From: an uncultured Coriobacteriaceae bacterium
Lineage (GTDB): Bacteria; Actinomycetota; Coriobacteriia; Coriobacteriales; UMGS124
Direction: 5' to 3'
Assembly: GCA_900555105.1 (NCBI GenBank)
Contig: USJP01000104.1
Location: 1-6,289, forward strand
DNA length: 6,289 bases
Below are positions 1 through 5,298 of this stretch, piece after piece. Every line of letters begins with the position of its first letter. The first letter of the stretch is position 1. The notes under the pieces are model-generated. The model did no database searches, was not told the origin of the DNA, and saw nothing but the letters and a program-made list of their open reading frames with translations. Made by a program: the position numbers and the translations under genes.

Positions 1-1643
1 CCGAGCCGCTCGATCCACTGTTCCAACAAGGGCGCTCTGGGCACAAGGACGAGAGTTGGAAGTCCCAGTCGTGCAATCAAACTCGCCGCAATGACTGTCT
101 TACCAAATCCTGTGGGGGCGCAGAGTATTCCAGTGTCATATTCTAGTAACGCTTGAGCCGCATCTTCCTGGGCCGGTCGTAGCGTTCCGGCAAACTCCGC
201 TTTGATGTTCCTTTCGATGAACCGCTCATCGAGAATCGTATATGCTGCCCCGGATTCCTCTAAAAGGGCGAGGAGATTTTCCTTGCAGCCACGCGGCAAA
301 GCGATGCAGTCGTTGCGGTCTTCGGACAGGTCGATGACACGCGGCTTTCTCCAAACAGACTGGTGCATGGCCTGCGCACGATAAAACTCAGGATTGGCGA
401 ATGCAGCAAGGCGGCGGATGCGGTTGCATGCGGCGGCCGAAAGGCCTTCCAAGGGGACGTAGACCATATCGGATTCGGTAAGTACGGTAAGGGCTGGGAA
501 ATCTTGCGCTGTGAGAGGACGCTTAGGCCGGCGCATGGATGAACGCGTTTCTTCCGATAGCCGTATTGGGGCCGTCGCGTCTGTTGAGGGAGTGGAGAAT
601 CCGGCACGTTCCTTATCTGCCTGCCTATATGCGAGGGGCCCCAAGAGTCCACCTGTGTGTTTGCTGCATATGGCAACAGAGGCCTTGGCCTGCTTCTCCG
701 TGACTTTACGAATACGAGAAAGGAATTCCCATTGGTCGGGATGGGGGATGAAGGAGTCATCGACGAAGACCGAGTTACCCTCGCGTTGCGCTCTGCCCTG
801 GAACGGAAGCGAGATAAGGTTGCCAAAGCCGCCTTCTACCAGTGTGTCTTGGGCAGGGAAGAGTCGGTCATATGCATCGAGGCGCATGGTTTTGGACAGA
901 CCGCATGCCAGGGTTATGAGTGCACACCCCAAGTTCCGAGCGAGCTTTGCCGTGACCGGCTCCTCAAAGAACAGCCAGGCGTGGCCGCCGTTGCCGGATC
1001 GTGACCGTTCCACGGCGACGTCGAGGTCGAGTTGGTGCCCGGCGTCACGATATGCGGCAACGTTTTGCTGCCAACCAGTGCCGTCGAAGTCGGCGACAAG
1101 AACGGAGGTCTCACAGTTTTCGCCGGTCACATAGAGCCCTACGACATCACGGAGTCGGTCATCAGCGCCTTTAAAATGGGCGATGAGCACCTGCTCAGTG
1201 AGGGGTTTGAGGTCGCGGTTGGGGCAATGGGAGCATATGCCGGGGCTTTTGCGCTTTGTAGGGTCAGTCTTGGGACAAACGTTTGTCTTCCATTCATTTG
1301 AACAGGCAGGTACATAGGCGATGCCGCCATCTTTGCGCTGATAGCCGTGGGCATAGACGTTGTCGCGCCCGCGAAAGAGCGACTGGAACAGGCGCAACTT
1401 GTCTGCGGTGGAACTCGCCGTAGTGACGATGCCCTCAGCATCAGCCCATTCTGAAAGATCAGCAGCTCCCTGTAGCCATTCATTTTGAGTGGCATAGAAC
1501 ATGGTTTTCTCTGGCGCATCGGGAACGGCATGCTGACATATCTCGCAAATGACAACGGGCTCACTGTTTCCAACATGCGAGACGCATCGGCTGAGTGTGA
1601 GACGTCGTCCGTTGATGAGCGCGTGCTTCGGGAGGCTGGGCAT
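1..1643 (-). CDS. TOTE-type AEP primase-helicase, C-terminus cut by window edge
   Basis: The frame is open without a stop from the ATG at 1643 to the left edge (547 residues visible). It starts with a Cys/His cluster (C20, H23, C33, C36). The AEP primase follows: an 'LFRGRDNVYAHG' lead-in near residues 84-96; a zinc-binding set C114, C123, C137, C140; the acidic metal motif ADFDG with D185 and D187; the motif ERSRSGNGGHAW with H221; then YDRLFPAQD (D266) and GGFGNLISLPFQ to about 283. These match the primase family annotated as TOTE conflict system. A linker with a long proline/arginine-rich stretch leads to an SF2 helicase: RPAQ (489-492), Walker A APTGFGKT (K515, T516) and motif Ia TLVLVPRAPLLEQW. 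DEAH and later motifs lie outside. Such proteins are thought to couple nucleic-acid priming and unwinding in defence against mobile elements; that role is inferred. The start is chosen because AAGGA lies 11 nt upstream and a promoter fits. Sampled DNA is about 50% GC versus about 68% in the flavoprotein gene, suggesting transfer. Confidence 0.92.
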   Translation of the reverse strand, partial: MPSLPKHALINGRRLTLSRCVSHVGNSEPVVICEICQHAVPDAPEKTMFYATQNEWLQGAADLSEWADAEGIVTTASSTADKLRLFQSLFRGRDNVYAHGYQRKDGGIAYVPACSNEWKTNVCPKTDPTKRKSPGICSHCPNRDLKPLTEQVLIAHFKGADDRLRDVVGLYVTGENCETSVLVADFDGTGWQQNVAAYRDAGHQLDLDVAVERSRSGNGGHAWLFFEEPVTAKLARNLGCALITLACGLSKTMRLDAYDRLFPAQDTLVEGGFGNLISLPFQGRAQREGNSVFVDDSFIPHPDQWEFLSRIRKVTEKQAKASVAICSKHTGGLLGPLAYRQADKERAGFSTPSTDATAPIRLSEETRSSMRRPKRPLTAQDFPALTVLTESDMVYVPLEGLSAAACNRIRRLAAFANPEFYRAQAMHQSVWRKPRVIDLSEDRNDCIALPRGCKENLLALLEESGAAYTILDERFIERNIKAEFAGTLRPAQEDAAQALLEYDTGILCAPTGFGKTVIAASLIARLGLPTLVLVPRAPLLEQWIERL

Positions 1644-1687
1644 GGCTGCTCGTTTCCTTCCCCAGGGGGCATGGCCGTTGTTATGCG

Positions 1688-1696
1688 ATTGTAGCA
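1688..1696 (-). promoter_or_regulatory. Extended -10 promoter of the primase-helicase gene
   Basis: On the minus strand TGCTACAAT reads as an extended -10 element (TGn followed by TACAAT, five of six matches to TATAAT). No good -35 hexamer is visible at 16-18 bp, which is usual for extended -10 promoters. Transcription would start near 1681, leaving a leader of about 38 nt that contains the AAGGA ribosome site before the ATG at 1643. This also argues against longer N-termini in the same open frame, which continues back to a stop at 1815-1817. Confidence 0.5.
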
Positions 1697-1808
1697 GGCA
1701 ACCAGGATGATTGAGGTTGGGGCGGCCTGTCTTTGAGGAATTGTTCGCAAAGTGGAGCCACACTGGGGCATTCGGCAACACAAAGGGACGGATGTAATCG
1801 ACCGGTAA

Positions 1809-1922
1809 ATGGCATTAAGTGACACGTTATACCCGTCCTTTCTGTCATTGCTGGCCGACAACTCGATTGGCATGGCGATGATCAACGGCTACGTCTGCGG
1901 TCAGGTGGTCGCCGCGCTGTAG
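1809..1922 (+). CDS. Small ORF of 37 codons, possible 3' remnant of a lost gene
   Basis: ATG at 1809 to TAG at 1920-1922 encodes 37 residues ending in NGYVCGQVVAAL. The composition looks protein-like (few Arg/Pro, small hydrophobic residues, a Gly-rich tail) rather than like a shadow frame. No convincing ribosome site precedes the ATG, and a TAA sits just upstream at 1806-1808. I do not recognise the product. The tail loosely recalls the C-termini of fumarate-reductase-like flavoproteins (GYxxGxxAA), but that is a guess. It diverges from the primase-helicase and abuts its 5' region, so it may be the end of a gene cut when that module arrived, or a chance ORF. Confidence 0.2.
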   Translation: MALSDTLYPSFLSLLADNSIGMAMINGYVCGQVVAAL

Positions 1923-2079
1923 GTTGCGGAACCTCGCCTTATGGGTGATTGGTCGACCCTGTTCGAGCGCCGTGAAGATCGGCGTTTGGGCGGAGCCGAT
2001 ACGCGTTTGGGGCTGTTGGGGGGGGATTTACGCGACGACGCGTGCGGCTCGGCGCCCGGGCTGTCCCGGAAAAAGCCGT

Positions 2080-2198
2080 ACGTTTGCGTTTTAATTTGAC
2101 CGGGTAAGGTAGCCGGCTACATGCGCCTAACGTTTTACCTGGTAGATTGATTGCTGCTTTTGTGGGCTACTCAGCGCGATGAATTAAAACGCAAACGT
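2080..2198. repeat. 119-bp element with perfect 17-bp terminal inverted repeats and nested dyads
   Basis: The arms ACGTTTGCGTTTTAATT (2080-2096) and its exact reverse complement (2182-2198) enclose 85 bp. Similarity continues outward with gaps: CCGG plus A5 on the left against T6 plus GCCG on the right. Inside lie the perfect 12-bp palindrome GTAGCCGGCTAC (2109-2120), a 9-bp pair ACCGGGTAA (2099-2107) with TTACCTGGT (2135-2143, one G-T mismatch), and a second GGCTAC at 2165-2170 able to pair with GTAGCC at 2109-2114. It has no coding capacity and no obvious target duplication. It could be a miniature inverted-repeat transposable element, a structured RNA with terminator-like U tracts on both strands, or a large bidirectional terminator. 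Confidence 0.7.
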
Positions 2199-2338
2199 GC
2201 ACGATTTTTTGCCGACTTCCGGGTGGTTGCGGGGCCGCTGGGCTGAGCGGCGCTTTCCTCCGCGACTTCGCGCACCCCGAAGTGCGTCGTCCACATTACG
2301 TTTTGCCCCATTGGCCAAGCGTCGCCTTCCCGCAAGCC

Positions 2339-2344
2339 TATAAT
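2339..2344 (+). promoter_or_regulatory. -10 box of the flavoprotein gene
   Basis: A perfect TATAAT lies 40 nt before the ATG at 2385. The upstream TTGGCC (2311-2316) would need a 22-bp spacer, too long for a normal -35, so only the -10 is supported. Transcription would start near 2351 with a short leader carrying GAGAGG about 8 nt before the start codon. Confidence 0.5.
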
Positions 2345-2384
2345 TCTGCCGAAGTAGGTTTTAATCCGGGAGAGAGGATGCACA

Positions 2385-3011
2385 ATGAAGGTTCTGCTGG
2401 TAAACGGAAGCCCGCGGGAGAACGGCAATACCTCGGTGACGCTGGCGGAAGTGGCGCGTGCGCTTGAAGCCAACGGCATCGAGTCGCAGGTGTTTTGGCT
2501 CGGCACCAAGCCCATCAACGACTGCATCGCTTGCGGCAAGTGCTCTGAGCTGGGTGGACACTGCGTCATCGGCAACGACGTGGTGAACGAGCTCATCGAG
2601 GCCGCCCGCACTGCCGACGGCTTTGTGTTCGGCACGCCCGTGTACTATGCGCATCCCACGGGTCGCATTCTCTCGGCGCTTGACCGCGCGTTCTATGCGG
2701 GTGGCGGCGCCTTTGCCCACAAGCCCGCAGCTTGCGTGGCTGTCGCCCGCCGCGGTGGCACCACTGCCTCGTTCGACGTGCTCAACAAGTACTTCACTAT
2801 CAAAGAGATGCCGGTGGTTTCCTCCACGTATTGGAACAGCGTGCATGGACGCACGCCTGGTGAGGCCGCCCAGGACGAAGAGGGCCTGCGCACGATGCGC
2901 AACCTTGCCTCCAACATGGCGTGGCTCCTGCGCTGCATCGAAGCCGGCCGTGCCGCGGGCATCGAGGCTCCCAAGGCCGAGAGTGGTCCGTCGACGAACT
3001 TCATCCGTTAA
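2385..3011 (+). CDS. Flavodoxin-fold NAD(P)H/FMN oxidoreductase with iron-sulfur-flavoprotein motif
   Basis: This 208-residue protein has the fold of NADPH-dependent FMN reductases. It starts with a beta strand KVLLVNGSP, then the FMN-phosphate loop SPRENGNTS (9-17); GTPVYYAHPTG (83-93), which usually contacts the isoalloxazine ring; ARRGG (121-125); and YWNSVHG (149-155). Cysteines 47, 50, 53 and 60 form CX2CX2CX6C, the compact motif that binds a [4Fe-4S] cluster in iron-sulfur flavoproteins of anaerobes; cluster binding is inferred. The likely role is cytoplasmic electron transfer or reduction of quinone-like, nitro or oxygen-stress substrates; the true substrate is unknown. The start is supported by GAGAGG about 8 nt upstream and a TATAAT box. 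It stands alone between its own promoter and a strong terminator, with length normal for the family. A short out-of-frame track on the other strand is a shadow. Confidence 0.9.
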   Translation: MKVLLVNGSPRENGNTSVTLAEVARALEANGIESQVFWLGTKPINDCIACGKCSELGGHCVIGNDVVNELIEAARTADGFVFGTPVYYAHPTGRILSALDRAFYAGGGAFAHKPAACVAVARRGGTTASFDVLNKYFTIKEMPVVSSTYWNSVHGRTPGEAAQDEEGLRTMRNLASNMAWLLRCIEAGRAAGIEAPKAESGPSTNFIR

Positions 3012-3015
3012 AACA

Positions 3016-3037
3016 GGCGGCCTTCGGGCCGCCTTTT
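3016..3037 (+). terminator. Rho-independent terminator after the flavoprotein gene
   Basis: A perfect 7-bp stem GGCGGCC/GGCCGCC (3016-3022 with 3027-3033) encloses the stable tetraloop TTCG and is followed by TTTT, five bases after the TAA stop. The A tract before the stem (3010-3013) could extend pairing into the T run. It separates the flavoprotein gene from the MFS operon. Confidence 0.9.
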
Positions 3038-3059
3038 GCCTCTGCTTCTTTTGTCCCCG

Positions 3060-3090
3060 TTGGACTGATGCGCCTGCTAGGCGCTATCAT
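3060..3090 (+). promoter_or_regulatory. Promoter with 19-bp spacer and central dyad, MerR-type layout
   Basis: TTGGAC (3060-3065) as -35 and TATCAT (3085-3090) as -10 are separated by 19 bp, longer than the 17-bp optimum. The spacer holds the perfect dyad GCGCCT-GCT-AGGCGC (3070-3084), touching the -10. This over-long spacer occupied by a dyad is the hallmark of promoters activated by MerR-family regulators, which often control multidrug exporters. No merR gene is visible in the window, so the regulator is unknown. Transcription would start near 3097. A TTGACA at 3098-3103 has no -10 at usable distance. Confidence 0.5.
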
Positions 3091-3134
3091 GGGCTGCTTG
3101 ACAATTTTGAGGTAGCGTATCGGAGGGCATGCGT

Positions 3135-4589
3135 GTGGATGGGCAAAATGAAAACGAGTCGATGACGGGCGAGACGGCGTGCACGGCTCCCATGACGTTC
3201 CATCCCGAGCTTTCCATGTCTCGTCGCTGGGCCGTGCTCGTCAGCTTCGTGTGGGCATCGGCCATCTCTATCATGAGCCAGCTTACGATGACCACCTGCC
3301 TGCCGTCTATCCTGACCGACTTCAGTGTATCCACCGAGCATGGCCAGTGGCTTACTACCTCGTACATGCTGTCGCTGGGCATCATGGTGCCGTGCAGCGG
3401 ATTCTTTACCACGCGTTTCCAAAGCAGGCACATCTTTCTCGGCGCCAACCTGGTGTTTCTCGTTGGTTTGCTCGGGGCGTTCGCGCCAAACTTCCAGGCT
3501 CTCGTGGTCGTGCGTTTTGTGCAGGGCCTGGCCGCGGGCCTCTTTATCCCGCTGATGCAGATCGTCGCCTTCAGGCTTTTTCCGCCGGAGCGCCGCGGCT
3601 TCGCCATGGGTGTTGTGGCGATTGCACTGGCCGCGGGCCCCACGATGGGACCGCTTGTGGCTGGCATCTGCACCGACCTTTGGGGTTGGCGCGCGGTCTT
3701 TTTGGGCGTGGGCCTGCTCACGCTGAGTTCCATCGCGTCGTATCCGGTGATGCGCGTGTTGTCCGACCCCACCCAGCGCTGCCCCTTCGACGTGCCGTCG
3801 CTGGCGATGCTTGCCGTAAGCTTCGTGGGTCTGCTTTTGGGCGTGTCGAACCTGGGAGTGTTTGCCTGCGACGCGGCGCAGGGACTTGCGGAGTCGGGCC
3901 TTCCCCTCGTGGTGGGCGTGGTGGCTCTTGCGTTCTTTGTCCGCCGCCAAAACAGGCTTGCCCAGCCCCTGCTCAACCTTGCGCCTTTCCGCGACCGGCG
4001 CTTCGTCATGGGATCGGCCGCCGTTATGCTCATCTTTGGCGTTCTCATCAACACTGAGGTGTTCATGAGCGTCTACATTCAGTCTGACCAGGGCTTTTCG
4101 CCAATTGTGGCGGCTCTTGTGCTGCTGCCTGGCTCAGTCATATCGGCATGCCTGTGCCCCTTCACGGGCCGCGTGCTCGACGAGCACGGCCCCCTTGGCC
4201 TGGCAATCGTGGGCTTCTCGGTGCTTGTTGTCGCCGGCGCGCTGGCTTCGCTCGTTGAAATTTCCTCGCCCCTGGGCTACTCGGTGCTGGCCTTTTCTCT
4301 GCGCAACTTCGGCAATGGCTTCGTGTTGCAGAACATGCAGACGTGGGCGTGCAACGTCCTGCCCGACCATCTTATGATCCACGGCACGGCCATCACCAAC
4401 ACCATGCGCCAAATGGGCGGCGCCCTCATCAACGCCTTGCTTTTCGCGCTTATGGGCGTGGCGACACCTGCGCTTGGTGAGATGGGCGGCATCAAGCTGG
4501 CGTTTGCGGTGTCGACCGTTGCTATCGCGCTCATGGGTGCATGGCTTATCGTGAACCTGGCGCGCGAGAAGAAAGGGTCAGCGCGATGA
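3135..4589 (+). CDS. MFS drug-exporter-like transporter, DHA2 (EmrB/QacA) type
   Basis: This is an integral membrane protein of 484 residues that likely uses the proton gradient to export a small molecule. About 28 hydrophilic residues precede the first membrane helix (WAVLVSFVWASAISI). DHA2 signatures follow in order: QWLTTSYMLSLGIMVP; the motif-A-like loop GFFTTRFQSR (89-98); motif B RFVQGLAAG (127-135); and the antiporter motif C region GPTMGPLVAG (168-177) followed by LWGWRAVF. Many hydrophobic segments continue to about 475, consistent with 14 helices. The start is chosen as GTG 3135 because GGAGG (3122-3126) sits 8 nt before it but only 2 nt before the in-frame ATG 3129; ATG 3162 is another option. 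The stop overlaps the DUF523 start by four bases (ATGA), so the two are translationally coupled. The substrate cannot be told from sequence. Confidence 0.9.
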   Translation: MDGQNENESMTGETACTAPMTFHPELSMSRRWAVLVSFVWASAISIMSQLTMTTCLPSILTDFSVSTEHGQWLTTSYMLSLGIMVPCSGFFTTRFQSRHIFLGANLVFLVGLLGAFAPNFQALVVVRFVQGLAAGLFIPLMQIVAFRLFPPERRGFAMGVVAIALAAGPTMGPLVAGICTDLWGWRAVFLGVGLLTLSSIASYPVMRVLSDPTQRCPFDVPSLAMLAVSFVGLLLGVSNLGVFACDAAQGLAESGLPLVVGVVALAFFVRRQNRLAQPLLNLAPFRDRRFVMGSAAVMLIFGVLINTEVFMSVYIQSDQGFSPIVAALVLLPGSVISACLCPFTGRVLDEHGPLGLAIVGFSVLVVAGALASLVEISSPLGYSVLAFSLRNFGNGFVLQNMQTWACNVLPDHLMIHGTAITNTMRQMGGALINALLFALMGVATPALGEMGGIKLAFAVSTVAIALMGAWLIVNLAREKKGSAR

Positions 4590-5017
4590 ACATCGCTGTA
4601 AGCGCGTGCCTTTTGGGGACGCCCTGTCGCTACGACGGCGGCTCCAAGCCTTGCGAGGCTGTAATCGCCCTGGGCGAGCGCCATGACCTCGTGCCCATCT
4701 GCCCCGAGGTCATGGGAGGCCTTCCCACCCCGCGTACTCCCAGTGAGATCGTCTGCGCAGAGCCATACTGCGTGCGCAATGCCGAGGGTGCCGACAACAC
4801 CGAGGCCTTTGTGCGCGGAGCCGAGCTCGCTCTTGCCTGTGCACAAGAGCATGCCTGCGAGCTGGCAATCCTCAAGGCCAAGAGCCCCAGCTGCGGCATC
4901 GGCCGCGTCTATGACGGCACTTTCACCGGCACGCTCACGGCTGGAGACGGCGTTGCGGCCGCCCTTTTCAGGCAGGCAGGCATCCCCACAACAGACGAGA
5001 ATCACCTTCCCGAATGA
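4586..5017 (+). CDS. DUF523 protein, thiouracil-desulfidase (TudS/YbbK) family
   Basis: The whole 143-residue protein is one DUF523 domain: SACLLGTPCRYDGGSK (6-21), VPICPEVMGGLPTPR (36-50), then AILKAKSPSCGIGRVYDGTFTG (split here as AILKAKSPSCG 94-104 and IGRVYDGTFTG 105-115) and a DGVAAALFRQAGI tail. The family member TudS is a [4Fe-4S] enzyme that removes sulfur from 2-thiouracil; the cluster is held by three cysteines, for which C8, C39 and C103 are the conserved candidates here. Further cysteines (14, 23, 57, 62, 85, 91) are extra. It acts in the cytoplasm; the actual substrate here is not known. The ATG 4586 is chosen for its AAAGGG site 8 nt upstream and the ATGA overlap with the transporter; a longer reading from 4541 would run into the transporter gene. 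No clear terminator follows directly. Confidence 0.92.
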   Translation: MNIAVSACLLGTPCRYDGGSKPCEAVIALGERHDLVPICPEVMGGLPTPRTPSEIVCAEPYCVRNAEGADNTEAFVRGAELALACAQEHACELAILKAKSPSCGIGRVYDGTFTGTLTAGDGVAAALFRQAGIPTTDENHLPE

Positions 5018-5039
5018 CCTACAAGGCCCGCCGCAGGGA

Positions 5040-5292
5040 ATGACACAAACGGACGGGCGCAATGTGCCATTTGCCTGCTAGATAGGTGGATGCGCGCTCA
5101 GGGTCAGCCGCCCGTTGGCCTCGACGCCCGCGATGATGCAAAGGGGTGGGCGCGATGTGCTGTTTGCACGTCGCCCCATGAGCTAGATAGACGCGCGCCT
5201 GGGGCCAGCCTCATGCCAGCCCCGGCGCGCCATGTTGTGCTTGGCCGCGATGACACAAAGGGATGGGTACCTCGTGCCATTTCAATGCCCCG
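5040..5292. repeat. Degenerate tandem repeat, about two and a half units of ~100 bp
   Basis: Three blocks start ATGAYRCAAA at 5040, 5133 and 5250 (spacings 93 and 117 bp). Over the first 35 bases, block 1 and 2 agree at 27 positions, block 1 and 3 at 26; most differences are transitions. A second conserved word GCTAGATAG recurs at 5077-5085 and 5182-5190, followed by GCGCGC and GGSYCAGCC. Blocks 1 and 3 contain an interrupted dyad, ATGACAC...GTGCCAT, with one mismatch. The region fills the gap between two convergent genes and has no good ORF. It resembles a dispersed intergenic repeat family, but this cannot be settled from one locus. Confidence 0.65.
5193..5230. terminator. Strong GC hairpin between convergent genes, without U tract
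   Basis: GCGCGCC (5193-5199) pairs with GGCGCGC (5224-5230), then after a bulged T5200 GGGGC (5201-5205) pairs with GCCCC (5219-5223), giving 12 base pairs around a 13-base loop. Neither side is followed by a T run, so it is not a standard intrinsic terminator, though it could stop or protect the 3' ends of both converging transcripts. It lies within the second unit of the tandem repeat. Confidence 0.4.
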
Positions 5293-5298
5293 TCGGGC

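Larger units (their letters stand above)
1923..2384. other. Long intergenic region with structured element, G8 tract and no convincing gene
   Basis: No well-supported gene lies here. In order it holds a run of eight G at 2018-2025; the inverted-repeat element at 2080-2198 with A/T tracts outside both arms (A5 at 2070-2074, T6 at 2205-2210); a small dyad ACTTCG...CGAAGT near 2264-2285; and the promoter of the flavoprotein gene. A 52-codon plus-strand ORF (1941-2099) ends exactly inside the left repeat arm, lacks a good ribosome site and is Arg/Gly/Asp-rich, so I regard it as chance. Confidence 0.6.

Noticed and set aside
511..1134. 207-residue plus-strand ORF antisense to the primase
   Set aside because: Shadow frame with Ser/Arg/Pro-rich composition and no recognisable motif; the opposite strand encodes the conserved primase core.
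1139..1885. 248-residue minus-strand ORF overlapping the primase-helicase start
   Set aside because: It lies in another frame over the primase, is rich in Ser, Arg and Met without domain motifs, and the overlapping frame carries clear AEP residues.
1941..2099. 52-codon plus-strand ORF ending in the left inverted-repeat arm
   Set aside because: No convincing ribosome site, Arg/Gly/Asp-rich content, crosses the G8 tract and its last codons are simply the repeat.
3098..3103. Perfect TTGACA as a -35 box for the transporter
   Set aside because: No -10-like hexamer follows at 15-19 bp; the position expected is occupied by the ribosome-binding site.
3077..4066. 329-residue minus-strand ORF antisense to the transporter
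   Set aside because: Thr/Arg/Lys-rich reading typical of the antisense of a hydrophobic membrane gene; no ribosome site or motif.
4277..5062. 261-residue minus-strand ORF across the transporter and DUF523 genes
   Set aside because: Antisense shadow; both plus-strand genes have full family signatures there.
5040..5292. CRISPR array
   Set aside because: Units are long, unequal in spacing and diverged, unlike short exact repeats with uniform spacers.
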